Shown here in pieces: positions 17,608 to 26,334 of a stretch of 42,664 nt of DNA. Each line of letters begins with the position of its first letter. Within the stretch, counting starts at the first letter, position 1. The notes under the pieces are model-generated. The model was not told the DNA's origin. It did not search any database and was given only the letters and a program-made list of their open reading frames with translations. A program made the translations under genes and the position numbers. Source of the stretch: Nocardia seriolae NBRC 15557 (lineage in GTDB: Bacteria > Actinomycetota > Actinomycetes > Mycobacteriales > Mycobacteriaceae). The DNA lies in assembly GCF_007990715.1 (NCBI RefSeq), contig NZ_BJWY01000056.1:1-42664 (forward strand). Direction: 5' to 3'.

Positions 17608-17912
17608 GTGCCTCGCTTGGCGTCGTGAAGGGTCTCCACCAGGGTGCGATTCATCTCGGCGGCCGCGGCCAGCTGCTGCTGCAGCAGCGCGACCTTGCGG
17701 CGCAACGCGATAGCGTCCATGCGTTCCAGCCCGGGGCTCTCCGCGGCGCGCACCCAGTTGCGCACCGAGTTGGTGTGCACGCCGATCTGGTCGGCGACCA
17801 CCCGGCACGCCTCCGATTCCGAGCGCAGTTTGCCGGTCAGGGCGATGACCTGCTCGACGGCGGCCTGGCGGACCTCCGGCGAGACTCTTCGATAGGACCG
17901 GTGCGGCATCAT
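17604..17912 (-). CDS. IS3 OrfA-like helix-turn-helix protein, no OrfB partner
   Basis: The 102-residue protein looks like the OrfA half of an IS3-family transposase. It has RRVSPEVRQAAVEQVIAL, the helix-turn-helix ACRVVADQIGVHTNSVRNWVR, and a C-terminal leucine-zipper-like helix (LRRKVALLQQQLAAAAEMN). No orfB, terminal inverted repeats or target duplication are seen. It overlaps the VirB4-like gene upstream and the lipoprotein gene downstream by four bases each (ATGA), so it is knitted into the operon rather than freshly inserted. It may be a domesticated DNA-binding regulator; alternatively it is a decaying element remnant that happens to keep the frame. Confidence 0.8.
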   Translation of the reverse strand: MMPHRSYRRVSPEVRQAAVEQVIALTGKLRSESEACRVVADQIGVHTNSVRNWVRAAESPGLERMDAIALRRKVALLQQQLAAAAEMNRTLVETLHDAKRGT

Positions 17913-20776
17913 GCGGCGCTCCCCTTGTCCGAGCCGCGGCTCGCGGTGGTCTCGGTGAATTCGCTGAAACGCTGGTTGGTGTCGTGGATTCCGCTCTCTC
18001 GCTCGGAGAGGGTGAACTCCATGTGGAACGGGATCCCGGGGCGGCGGTCCTCGCCGATCTTGAGCAGGAACTTGCCGGTGCCGGGCGCGGGCGGGCGGGT
18101 CTGGCCCGGTTTGAGCGCGTCACCGGTGAGCGCCTGCGGCGCGGACCAGCTGGTCACCATCTCCTCCTCGGCGGAGGTGAAGGGCACGGTGGAATCCAGG
18201 CGCGCGATCTCCTCGGCCGGGAGCGCGCCGAAGATCTTGGCGCGGGCGCGTTCCAGGAAGCCGAGCGCCTTGGCGATGGCGGCTTCCGAGCCCAGCGCCT
18301 GAAGGTCCTTGATGGTGTGGCTGATCATGATGAGCGAGGTGGCGATGCCGCGCTGCAGACGGGTGAGCTCGTCGACGCGGTCGACCATGAAGTCGCCCAG
18401 GCCCAGTACCTGCCACAGCTCGTCCATGACCACCTGGAAGTAGCGCTGCGGGCCCAGGTCGGCGTCGGCGAGCACGTGGGCGGCCTCGACCGAAGCGAAA
18501 CCGTCGGCCCAGCAGGCCAGCATGACGGCGGCCTTGAGTTTCTTGTCGCCGTTGGGGATGTGGGAGACGTCGATGCAGACGGCGGTGGCATTGGTGTCGA
18601 TGGGAGTCGTGGTGTGGCCGTTGAAGACCGCGCCGAACGGACCCTGGGTCAGCGCGCGCAGCGAGCGGCGCAGGCCCTTGATGGCCTCGTGGAATTCGTC
18701 CGGATTGTCCGCGCCCGCATCGAGTTGCAGCTCGTCGCCGCCCGCCACGATCACTTCCAGCAGGTCCTCGATGATGGGCGGCTGGTCCGGGGTGAAGCCG
18801 CTGCCCTCGCGGTAGAGGATGCGCAGGCCGGTGGAGATCAGGGTCTCCTCGAAGTCGCGCACCCGCGCGCCGCGCACCAGTTCCACCAGACCGGCCACCA
18901 AAGTGACCTGGCGGGCCCGCATTTCCTGCATGACCTGGGTCTGGAGTTCGGGGAATTCCGCGAGCAGCGGCACGATCGAGCCGAGCACACCCGCGGCGAG
19001 CGGGTTGAGCTTGCCGTGGCCGTAGCCGAGGTCGATGACCTGACCGCCGACCAGCTCCACCAGCTTGCGGTAGTCGGGCTTGACGTCGGCCAGCACCAGC
19101 GGCGTGATGCCCTGCGCGACACCGCCGAGCACGATGCGCCGCACCAGCGAGGACTTGCCGAAACCGTTGAGGCCCAGCACGAAAAGGCTCGGCGCGGTGA
19201 TGAAGCTGCCGCGCATGAACCAGTTCATCGGGTCGAAGCACACCGGTGCGCCGGTGTGCAGATGCGACCCCAGCGGCGTCCCGATCAGCGGCGCGCCCGC
19301 GCCGACCGACCACGGCCACAGTCCGGCGACCTGCGCGGTGGTGGCCCGATACTCGACCGGCCGCCCCACCACGTTCATCCGGCCGCCGCCCGCGCCGATG
19401 TACCCGCGATCGGTGAGTTGCGCGGTGGTGCGGTCGAATTCGTCGAAGCTGCCGTATTCCATCCGCTCCGCGCGCGCCGCGAAGTTGCGCCGGCGCAGAT
19501 CGTCGGTGTGCAGCCGGAAGGTCGCCCACGCCGCCTTGATGCCGCTGCCCTCGCGGGCGGTGACCTCGAGTTTGGCGCGGGTGCTGTCGTCGAGCAGTTT
19601 GGGCCCGGTCTGCTTCTTCTTCGCCGCCGCCTTGCGCGCCGCGGCCCGCTTGGCCGCCGCCTCGCGGTCGACGGGCTCGGCGGCTTTGTCCCGCTTGCCC
19701 TTCCGCCCGCTCCCGCGCACCCGCTCCTCGGCGGCACGGTCGGGCCGCGTACCGCGCGCCGGGCGGTTACGTGCCGATCGCTCCCCCGGTTCTCCGTCGG
19801 GCCGCGTCGGGCGAGCCCGCCCCGGGGTCCCGGCACGGCCGCCCAGGTGGACCCGGTCCGGGTCGGTGGATCGCGGCGCGGCATCGCCGCGGCCGGACCG
19901 ATTGCCCGGCAGGCGTTCCGACCGGTCGGCACCGCTCGGGCCCGATTCACCCGCCCGTTCCGTTCTCGGATCGGCGGCTCCGGCGCGCAGCGCATCGCCC
20001 GGCCCGGCCTCGGCGCGCACCGCGATCTCGCGGCCCGCCCGCGCGCCGTCACTACCGACGGGCACCGCCGATTCGGTTGCGTGACCGGCCGGTTCGAGTG
20101 CGGGCATGGCGGGACGGCGGCGCTTGACCGGCGTGCTCACGACCTCCCCGACCGCCTCGCCAGGCTCGCGGACCGCCGATTCCCCGGCGGCGGACCGGCC
20201 GGGGGCGACCTCGGCCGCCACCCGCGCGGTCTCGATCGTGAGCTCGGTCTCGACGACGACCACGGTCTCGGTCCCGGTCTCGACCACGAACTCGGTTTCG
20301 GTCGCGGACGCGACCGTGTACTCGGCCATCGCGGCCGCCGACTCCGAATCGGCCCGCGGCGCACTCCCGGCCCGGGACTCAGCACGCTGTAGCCCTTCCC
20401 GGGACCCCGTGCGCTCCAGTCCATCCCGCGACGCCGGAGGCTCCAGTCCATCCCGCGACGCCGGAGGCTCCAGACCTTCCCGCGACGCCGCGCGTTCCAG
20501 CTCCGCCCGTGGCTCCGGGCGCCGCGGCTCGGCGGGCGCGTCCGGCTCGGCGAACTCCGCGGAGTAGTCGACCGGGGTGTCGCGGCGGAGCATGCGGCGG
20601 TCCGGGAGGGTGCCGCGGCGGGGGCGGTGTTCGTCGCGCAGCACGCGGGAGGGCGTGGGCGGGAACGGATCCGGCTCCTCGTAGCGGTCGTCCGGGGCCG
20701 GGTCGCGGCGAGAGCCGCGCCGCGCGGGCGGCGCGGCGTCGCGTTCGCGGACCGGGGGTTCGAAGTCACGTGGCAT
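17909..20776 (-). CDS. VirB4-like secretion ATPase with a long disordered N-terminus
   Basis: The 955-residue protein has about 400 residues of disordered, Arg/Glu/Ala/Pro-rich sequence, including a 9-residue tandem repeat (GLEPPASRD type). The conserved part starts near 420 (TFRLHTDDLRRRNFAARAERM). The motor domain has Walker A GLNGFGKSS near residue 536-544 and Walker B VVMDELWQ near 782. It corresponds to the C-terminal ATPase half of VirB4/TraC and pairs with the SCO6880-type protein encoded 6 bases upstream, which supplies the VirB3/VirB4 N-terminal part. The motor is expected to energise assembly of the secretion channel. Confidence 0.88.
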   Translation of the reverse strand: MPRDFEPPVRERDAAPPARRGSRRDPAPDDRYEEPDPFPPTPSRVLRDEHRPRRGTLPDRRMLRRDTPVDYSAEFAEPDAPAEPRRPEPRAELERAASREGLEPPASRDGLEPPASRDGLERTGSREGLQRAESRAGSAPRADSESAAAMAEYTVASATETEFVVETGTETVVVVETELTIETARVAAEVAPGRSAAGESAVREPGEAVGEVVSTPVKRRRPAMPALEPAGHATESAVPVGSDGARAGREIAVRAEAGPGDALRAGAADPRTERAGESGPSGADRSERLPGNRSGRGDAAPRSTDPDRVHLGGRAGTPGRARPTRPDGEPGERSARNRPARGTRPDRAAEERVRGSGRKGKRDKAAEPVDREAAAKRAAARKAAAKKKQTGPKLLDDSTRAKLEVTAREGSGIKAAWATFRLHTDDLRRRNFAARAERMEYGSFDEFDRTTAQLTDRGYIGAGGGRMNVVGRPVEYRATTAQVAGLWPWSVGAGAPLIGTPLGSHLHTGAPVCFDPMNWFMRGSFITAPSLFVLGLNGFGKSSLVRRIVLGGVAQGITPLVLADVKPDYRKLVELVGGQVIDLGYGHGKLNPLAAGVLGSIVPLLAEFPELQTQVMQEMRARQVTLVAGLVELVRGARVRDFEETLISTGLRILYREGSGFTPDQPPIIEDLLEVIVAGGDELQLDAGADNPDEFHEAIKGLRRSLRALTQGPFGAVFNGHTTTPIDTNATAVCIDVSHIPNGDKKLKAAVMLACWADGFASVEAAHVLADADLGPQRYFQVVMDELWQVLGLGDFMVDRVDELTRLQRGIATSLIMISHTIKDLQALGSEAAIAKALGFLERARAKIFGALPAEEIARLDSTVPFTSAEEEMVTSWSAPQALTGDALKPGQTRPPAPGTGKFLLKIGEDRRPGIPFHMEFTLSERESGIHDTNQRFSEFTETTASRGSDKGSAA
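20387..20494. repeat. 27-bp in-frame tandem repeat in the VirB4-like gene
   Basis: Four 27-bp units; the middle two (20414-20440 and 20441-20467) are identical and the outer two (20387-20413, 20468-20494) diverged. They encode the 9-residue GLEPPASRD-type repeat of the disordered N-terminal region. Confidence 0.85.
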
Positions 20777-20782
20777 GGTGGG

Positions 20783-22273
20783 TTACCCCGCAAGTGCTTT
20801 CGGAATGGTGGCGTGTTCGGGGAGGATCACCCCGCAGCCGAGGGACGCCGCGAACGCCGCCGCCTGATAGCGGTAGCAGCGGCGGATCTTGAGGCGGGCC
20901 TGGGTGGACAGATCGCGGGTGATGGCCTCGATGCGGGGCAGATCGCCGCGCAGCGGTTCGGTAATGGTGACCAGCGCGCCGAAGCGGGTGACGCCGTGGC
21001 CGCGGGCCTGTTCCTCGCGGGCCTGCTGGGTGGCCCCGACGCGCAGGGTGGCCGCGGCGGACACCACGCCACGCTCGGATTGCTGTGCCACCAGGGCGTT
21101 CTTGTAGTCGTCGTCGACGATCTGGGCGGCGTCACCGGCGGAGTGCGGGCGGTAGACGATGGTGATGCGCTTGCGCGGCACCTCCGGGTTGGGCGCGAGC
21201 AGCCGCTGCAGCACGCGTTCGTCCACCGCGCCCTCCGGGGCGGTGTCCATCTCCCAGGTGACCGAGCGGCCGCCGTCGTGAATGAAGTGGTCCCAGCGCT
21301 CCTCGTGCGAGACCGGACCGGCGTCGGCCCAATCCAGCCCGTGCCCACCGGGTTCGCTCGCGGCCACCTCGAGGTCGGCCTGGGCGGCCGGGTCGTAGCT
21401 GCGGCGGATGAAGGAGATGATCTCCTCGGCGGCCATGGGCTGGGCGCGAACTCCGGCCTCCGCCAACGCCGCACAGATGCCGGGCAGGCGGCGGCCGATC
21501 TCCACGGCCTCCTCGGCCGGGTTCTTGCGGCGCTCGGCGGTGGTGGCCTTGAAGGTGATGGCCACCCGCGGCAGCAGCTGCACCCGCTCCTGCGGCAGCT
21601 CGGTGGCCAGCTCGTACATGACCTGCTGGGCCAGATCCGGGGCCTCGGGCCGGGTGATGGTGGAAACCTCGGTGAGCAAACGGTTTCCGGTCTCGGGCAC
21701 GGTGTCGATGACCGGCACCACGGCCACGATGTCGGAGGTCTGGCCCAGCGAGGCCAGGAAGGTGCCCCAGGCCCCGACCCAGCGGTCGATGACCGGCTGA
21801 TCGACGGCCTCGTGGCCCTGCGGCCAGGCCCTGAGAACGACTGTGTACTGGGCGAATTGCGGTAGGTGGATCATGCCGAAGCTGTAGCCGCCCGCGTCGA
21901 TGCCCTCGTACAACCGCGACGGGGCCATCAGCCCCGGCAGCCGGGTGACGCCGCCGGGGATGCGTGAGAAGCGCCCGCCCCGGTACACGTGCTCGCCCTT
22001 GGAACGGCCGCGCAACCAATGGAACATCATCAATCCGTTCTCGTAGCCGGAGCGGCCCCCCGTCCGCCACACCAGTGGAACCATCACGACCGTGCCGAGG
22101 CCCGCCACCACGGCGGCCGGTTTCGGCCCGGCCGCCAGCGCCGTGAGCAGCGCGGTGATCACGACGGCGAAACCGACCACAGTCTCACCCCAGCGCAGGC
22201 CGAAAAGTCCTGCGCTGCGGGGCTTCTGCCACAGGCCGTACGAGCGGCGCTCGTAGGTGTCGGTCATCGTCAT
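20783..22273 (-). CDS. SCO6880 family protein (VirB3/VirB4 N-terminal-like)
   Basis: The 496-residue protein has two closely spaced transmembrane helices near residues 22-66, like PrgI/VirB3. A soluble region without a P-loop follows and matches the SCO6880 family (YGLWQKPRSAGLFGL at the start, FMIHLP-type YSFGMIHLPQFAQYTVVLRAWPQG segment, and a late RIEAITRDLSTQARLKIRRCYRYQAAAF). In actinobacterial type IV systems it stands in for the VirB4 N-terminal half. The ATG at 22273 overlaps the stop of the VirB6-like gene (ATGA). It is expected to dock the ATPase encoded next to it on the membrane. Confidence 0.88.
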   Translation of the reverse strand: MTMTDTYERRSYGLWQKPRSAGLFGLRWGETVVGFAVVITALLTALAAGPKPAAVVAGLGTVVMVPLVWRTGGRSGYENGLMMFHWLRGRSKGEHVYRGGRFSRIPGGVTRLPGLMAPSRLYEGIDAGGYSFGMIHLPQFAQYTVVLRAWPQGHEAVDQPVIDRWVGAWGTFLASLGQTSDIVAVVPVIDTVPETGNRLLTEVSTITRPEAPDLAQQVMYELATELPQERVQLLPRVAITFKATTAERRKNPAEEAVEIGRRLPGICAALAEAGVRAQPMAAEEIISFIRRSYDPAAQADLEVAASEPGGHGLDWADAGPVSHEERWDHFIHDGGRSVTWEMDTAPEGAVDERVLQRLLAPNPEVPRKRITIVYRPHSAGDAAQIVDDDYKNALVAQQSERGVVSAAATLRVGATQQAREEQARGHGVTRFGALVTITEPLRGDLPRIEAITRDLSTQARLKIRRCYRYQAAAFAASLGCGVILPEHATIPKALAG

Positions 22274-23748
22274 CGCGGAATGGTGCTCCTGCCGAGGTCG
22301 GGTGAACGGTTGACCCAGCGGTCACCGGCCAGGTCGCCCGCGGTGGCCTCGGCCTTGCCGAGGGATGCGGTCGCCGCGCGCACCTGGGCCACCTTGTTGG
22401 CGACCCGGGACGCGCCTGACGGTACTGCGCCACCGCCGCCTTGGGCCGCAGGACTCGCGGCCGCGGGCGCACCGGCGCCACCGCCGCCCGGCCGGGGCTG
22501 GGGTGTGGGTCGTGGAGCGCCGCCGCCACCGCCGCCGGGACCGCCCGGGCGAGGCGGCCGTCCGCCGCGTCCCATACCCGCGTAGCCCGGGGCGCCGGTG
22601 GCCGCGCGCGGGGCCACCGCGCGTGAGCCGACCGCGCCGAGTGCCGCGATGCCGAACAGGGTGCCGGTGGTGGCGGCCAGACCCGAACCGCCGGAACCGA
22701 CAATGGCGACCTCGCCCGCACTGGCCAGGCGCATGAGCGCGGGCAGCACGAACGCCACGGTGCCCAGCAGCACGATGGCGACCAGCATGCGCTGGGCCTC
22801 GTCCGCGTCGGGCAGGTTGGTGGTGCCGGTGCGGTCGTCGGTGGCGCCCGCGGTGGTGAAGGCGATCATGTAGACGATCGCCGCGACCGGCTTGTAGAGC
22901 ATGAACGCGATGATCCAGCGGATCAGCTTGTTGTAGGAGGTGCGCCCGATCGAGGTGCCCGAACCCGCCGCCGCCAGCGGCAGCACGCCCGCGGCCACCA
23001 CGAGCATGCCCTGGCGCACGATGGCCAGCACGATCTGGGCCAGCGCGCCGAGCAGGCCGACAATGGCGATGATCAGCACCAGGCCCGGTGAGAAGGCTTG
23101 CAGCTTGGTGGTTTTCACCATCAGCTCGGCCATGTCCTTGGCATTGCCGTTGGTGGAGTCGTTGATGATCCACTCGGCGAACTTGTCCGAGGCCTGGGTG
23201 GCGGCCACGATCACCGCGCCGAGCATCCAGGAACTGAACACCACGCGCGCGAACATCCAGAAGGAATCGGTCGCCTCACTGACCGCGGCTCCCCGTCTCG
23301 CCTGGGCGAGTTTGAGACCGGTCAGGATCACCGACACCATCAACAGGAGTATCTGCGCCTGATAGGTGTAGTCGTTGATCTTGGTGAATAGTGTTCCGGC
23401 GTCACTGACCCGGTCGTTGGGGATCTTCATCCAGAAGGTCAGCGCCAGGATCAACGCCTCGCCCAGGCCGTTCATCAGCGAGTCCACCACCTTGCCGAAG
23501 GTGGAGTCCCACGCCTTGTCGCGCACGGCGGCGGCGGCATCGGTGGGGTGGGTCGCGACATTGCCGGCCTTGCACGCCGCCGAGGCCGCGTCGCCGAGCG
23601 AGATGCCGGGCACGCCGAGCCCGTCGAGAGAGTCGTGTAATTCGTTGCAAGCCTGGTCGAAACCGTACTGCTGGCCGTAGGCCACCGTCGGTGTCGCGAT
23701 CATGACGGTGAAAACGACCGCGAAGATCGTGACTATCCGCCTCAGCAT
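22270..23748 (-). CDS. VirB6/TrbL-like polytopic membrane protein
   Basis: The 492-residue protein has a signal sequence (to about residue 26, ending TPTVAYG), an extracytoplasmic region with three cysteines, then about seven hydrophobic helices between residues 90 and 390. A Gly/Pro-rich cytosolic tail (about 400-460) ends in a charged stretch. This is the layout of TrbL/VirB6 proteins, the inner-membrane pore part of type IV systems. The ATG at 23748 follows AAGGTGG and is preferred over an earlier frame extension, which lacks a signal. It overlaps the SCO6880-type gene and comes 52 bases after the VirB8-like gene. Confidence 0.85.
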   Translation of the reverse strand: MLRRIVTIFAVVFTVMIATPTVAYGQQYGFDQACNELHDSLDGLGVPGISLGDAASAACKAGNVATHPTDAAAAVRDKAWDSTFGKVVDSLMNGLGEALILALTFWMKIPNDRVSDAGTLFTKINDYTYQAQILLLMVSVILTGLKLAQARRGAAVSEATDSFWMFARVVFSSWMLGAVIVAATQASDKFAEWIINDSTNGNAKDMAELMVKTTKLQAFSPGLVLIIAIVGLLGALAQIVLAIVRQGMLVVAAGVLPLAAAGSGTSIGRTSYNKLIRWIIAFMLYKPVAAIVYMIAFTTAGATDDRTGTTNLPDADEAQRMLVAIVLLGTVAFVLPALMRLASAGEVAIVGSGGSGLAATTGTLFGIAALGAVGSRAVAPRAATGAPGYAGMGRGGRPPRPGGPGGGGGGAPRPTPQPRPGGGGAGAPAAASPAAQGGGGAVPSGASRVANKVAQVRAATASLGKAEATAGDLAGDRWVNRSPDLGRSTIPR

Positions 23749-23800
23749 GTGGTCCACCTTTCGATGGGTCGCGATGCCATGTTCTCGAACATTTCCGGAT

Positions 23801-24628
23801 TCACCATCGGGTCCACCCCGCCAGCGAATCCACATTCTCGGTCTGCGAGGTCTTGGAGGTCGACGGCTTGAGCCGCCAGTCCCCCGCGTCCCAGACCATG
23901 ATCAAACGCACTGCCGCCCACCACTGCCGGTTGTCCACCACCGGCCCGCGCACGGCCAGCCGAACGATGGCCATGTCGTCGGCGTAGTTCTCGATCTGGA
24001 AGCCGTCGGAGGCCACCAGGTAGCGGGTCACCTTCTCCGGCTGCTGTTTCGGCAGCCGCTGATCGGCCAACGCCTGGTCGTAGGCGGTGAGCTGTTCGGC
24101 GGGCACGCGCACCTCGCGCACGTACAGGTCCCGGTCGGCCGGGCGGGCGTTGAGCCGGTAGGTGATCTGCGCCGCGGCCAGCGCCGCACCCTGCGGGGTG
24201 TGCGAATAGCCCACGGCCACACCGTTTTCCATCCGCGCCGGACCGTCGGAGGTGGAGAAGGGCACCGACGCGCCGTACACCCGCTGCCAGCCGTGCGGTT
24301 CGGTCAGGCCCTGGGGCGCGGCGGTGAGCCAGTCGGAGTCGGTGGTCTTGCGCTGCTTGGCGGTGTCCTGCGGCAGCGGCTGTCCCGCCGAGTTGTTGGG
24401 GATGTCGACGCGGCGGCCGAACAGATCCACCTCGGGCGAAGCGAATCCGGTCGCGCCGGAATCGGAGGCGGTCACCGGAGCGGTGCCGACCTCGGGTTTG
24501 GCGCTCGGCTTGGAGCGGTGGCCGAAATAGACCACCAGGCCGGCGATGACTATCACCGCGACCAGGGCGGCCGAGGCGATGACGCCGAACGAGACGCCGT
24601 CGCGCTCGGACGACTCCTTCTCGCTCAT
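23801..24628 (-). CDS. Bitopic membrane protein, VirB8-like position
   Basis: The 275-residue protein has a short charged cytosolic start (MSEKESSERDG), one transmembrane helix at about 14-35 and an extracytoplasmic domain. Conserved-looking segments include HGWQRVYGASVPFSTSDGP and GVAVGYSHTPQGAALAAAQITYRL. The single-helix shape and its place before the VirB6-like gene suit a VirB8-type channel scaffold, but the sequence itself does not show a VirB8 signature. Similar proteins occur in actinobacterial transfer loci. A GGAGGCG precedes the ATG. Confidence 0.78.
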   Translation of the reverse strand: MSEKESSERDGVSFGVIASAALVAVIVIAGLVVYFGHRSKPSAKPEVGTAPVTASDSGATGFASPEVDLFGRRVDIPNNSAGQPLPQDTAKQRKTTDSDWLTAAPQGLTEPHGWQRVYGASVPFSTSDGPARMENGVAVGYSHTPQGAALAAAQITYRLNARPADRDLYVREVRVPAEQLTAYDQALADQRLPKQQPEKVTRYLVASDGFQIENYADDMAIVRLAVRGPVVDNRQWWAAVRLIMVWDAGDWRLKPSTSKTSQTENVDSLAGWTRW

Positions 24629-24696
24629 CGCTTCGCCTCCACGGTGTTGTTTACGAGATCGGTTGTACCAATGGATAATTCAGCTGCCCGTGCCCC

Positions 24697-24984
24697 TCAG
24701 GTCGGCAGCAGGGCCAGCGCGATACCGCTGGCCGAGGTCGCCATGATCGCGCCCAGCAGGCTCATCACCACCCCGTGCGTGGCCTCGTTGGCGGCCAGGT
24801 CGTCACGGAAGGCGTACCAGAGCCGTCCGGCCGCCAGGATCATCCAGGCCAGGCAGAACAGCAGCACGCACCACAGCAGCCAGTCGATGAGCTGCATCAG
24901 CGGCCGGACCACGTCCGACGGCATCTGTTTGTAGGCCAGCACGGCCACGGTATCCATGGCCGCGGGCACGAGGGCCCCGGGCAT
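24697..24984 (-). CDS. Small two-helix membrane protein
   Basis: The 95-residue protein has two hydrophobic helices (LIDWLLWCVLLFCLAWMILAA and VVMSLLGAIMATSASGIALALL) joined by a loop with RLWYAFRDDLAANEATHG. It starts at ATG 24984, overlapping the stop of the pilin-like gene (TAATG); the longer frame upstream is a shadow of that gene. Size, topology and position suggest a small inner-membrane component. It is not a recognised family. Confidence 0.72.
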   Translation of the reverse strand: MPGALVPAAMDTVAVLAYKQMPSDVVRPLMQLIDWLLWCVLLFCLAWMILAAGRLWYAFRDDLAANEATHGVVMSLLGAIMATSASGIALALLPT

Positions 24985-25277
24985 TAGGTGATCACAGCGT
25001 TCATGATCGTGCCCGCGCTCGTGGCGACGATTCCTCCGATCATGGCCCCGGCCACCATCTTCGGCGACTCCAAACCGCCTCCCGTCCACTTCTCCCAGGC
25101 GAACCGGCCACCGGCGTAGGTGATGCCCAGGATTCCCGACAACAGAACGAACCAGGTGAAATACCGAACCAGTTTCAGCAACTTGTCCGACGCGGGCGGC
25201 GCCTCGGGGGTCGGATTCCCGACCCCCTGCCCGAGGAATTGCCCGTACACATCATGGATGGCGAGAAGCATGCTCAT
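24984..25277 (-). CDS. Pilin-like small membrane protein, copy 2
   Basis: The 97-residue protein has an N-terminal amphipathic stretch, the motif VGNPTPEAPP at residues 19-28, then LLKLVRYFTW leading into two transmembrane helices (about 40-57 and 73-96) with a WEKWTGGG loop between. Two short helices of this kind recall VirB2/TrbC pilins. It is a clear paralogue of the product of the gene at 25321-25560, and the two lie in tandem 43 bases apart. An AAGGACA site precedes the ATG. Confidence 0.78.
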   Translation of the reverse strand: MSMLLAIHDVYGQFLGQGVGNPTPEAPPASDKLLKLVRYFTWFVLLSGILGITYAGGRFAWEKWTGGGLESPKMVAGAMIGGIVATSAGTIMNAVIT

Positions 25278-25320
25278 TGTCTGTCCTTATGCACTTGCAA
25301 ACTGTTGAATACCAAGCTGC

Positions 25321-25560
25321 TCAACGCGGTCCGTACGGCTCCTGAGGCCGCTGTGGAGCCGGCCGTGATGTCTGACGGACCGTCCAAACAATCAACGCGA
25401 CGATGCCACCCACGAAGGCCAGCGCTCCGACCACGATCGCCGACCACACGAGAAATCGCACCAATTTCAGCATCGAATCCGCTTCGGGCGGCGCTTCGGG
25501 CGTGGGGTTGCCGACCTGAGCCAGTACGTCGTATGCACTGTGCACAGTTGTGAGAAACAT
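25321..25560 (-). CDS. Pilin-like small membrane protein, copy 1
   Basis: The 79-residue protein shares VGNPTPEAPP (residues 16-25) and LKLVRF with its neighbour but keeps only one hydrophobic helix (about 36-60) followed by a basic, proline-rich tail. The ATG at 25560 follows GAGAG; longer frames upstream run through a stretch with no similarity. About 100 bases without a gene separate it from the DUF6668-like gene. A divergent duplicate of the copy-2 gene is the simplest reading. Confidence 0.72.
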   Translation of the reverse strand: MFLTTVHSAYDVLAQVGNPTPEAPPEADSMLKLVRFLVWSAIVVGALAFVGGIVALIVWTVRQTSRPAPQRPQEPYGPR

Positions 25561-25659
25561 CGTGCACTCTCTCCAAATATCCTGCGGTGCCATCGATTTC
25601 GACACCCGTGACCACCATCCGGCTGGAATCGCTTCGCACGCAGCGTGTTCCATGCACAA

Positions 25660-26334
25660 TCATGACTCATCCTCCCGGCTCCGCTCCGAGGTGCCCGGAG
25701 TGTCCAGGGCGGTCTGGACAGCGGCCAAGATACCGGTGCCCAGCTCCCGCACTTCCGGTGTGATCTCTTCCAGCGGATCGGATTTGCGCTTGCGCTGGAC
25801 AGGGAGCGGGTCGCCCGGCGACCAGACCGGCAACTGGTCGGCCTCGACCAGGGTCCATTCCTCGTGCCAGGGCAGCTGCCACACCTGCCCGGCCAGCGAA
25901 CCGACCACGTCGCGGTAGCGGCGGATCTCGGCCGGGATCCGGCCCGGGCGCGCGGCCACGGTGATCAGGCCCAGCACCTCACTCGGGCCCGCGAGCCCGG
26001 CGTGATGCTGGCGCAGCAGGTCGTGGGCGCGGGTGAGCCCGGGGATGGTCTCGCGGGCGACCAGCACCACGAACGGGGATTCCCGGTCGAAGACGCCGGG
26101 CCAGCGGCGATACGAATCCGCCGCGGGCGCAAGCACATGCGCGAGCGTCGTCGCGCCCGCGCCGCCGTGCACGCCGAGCAGCCACACCAGCGGAGCCCGG
26201 CCGCCGCCGGGTACGGGTCGGTCCCAGATCGGTGCGCGGCGGGATTCCGGCGGCGGCACCACACCGGCCGCCAGGGCGGCCCCGGAAGCGGTGTTCCGGT
26301 CGGAGGATCGGCGTTCCTTCATGGCTGCGGTCAT
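25660..26334 (-). CDS. Degenerate P-loop protein (DUF6668-like)
   Basis: The 224-residue protein starts with a disordered region and then a P-loop-like strand-loop LLGVHGGAGATTLA at about residues 52-65. The motif HGGAGAT stands where KGGxGK[ST] of ParA/MinD proteins would be, so both lysines are missing. Later segments (FVVLVARETIPGLTRAHDLLRQH) resemble the ParA fold. It fits the DUF6668 pattern as I remember it. The ATG at 26334 overlaps the stop of the ParA-like gene upstream (ATGA). Confidence 0.78.
   Translation of the reverse strand: MTAAMKERRSSDRNTASGAALAAGVVPPPESRRAPIWDRPVPGGGRAPLVWLLGVHGGAGATTLAHVLAPAADSYRRWPGVFDRESPFVVLVARETIPGLTRAHDLLRQHHAGLAGPSEVLGLITVAARPGRIPAEIRRYRDVVGSLAGQVWQLPWHEEWTLVEADQLPVWSPGDPLPVQRKRKSDPLEEITPEVRELGTGILAAVQTALDTPGTSERSREDES

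Noticed and set aside
17604..17912. A complete IS3 element
   Set aside because: No orfB, no terminal inverted repeats and no target duplication; the gene overlaps both neighbours in frame-conserving fashion.
17984..20392. An 802-codon open frame on the plus strand opposite the VirB4-like ATPase
   Set aside because: It is antisense to a gene with clear Walker motifs, its translation has no family pattern, and long antisense frames are expected in DNA this GC-rich.
20387..20494. CRISPR array
   Set aside because: The repeat is a contiguous 27-bp in-frame tandem repeat without spacers, inside a coding region.
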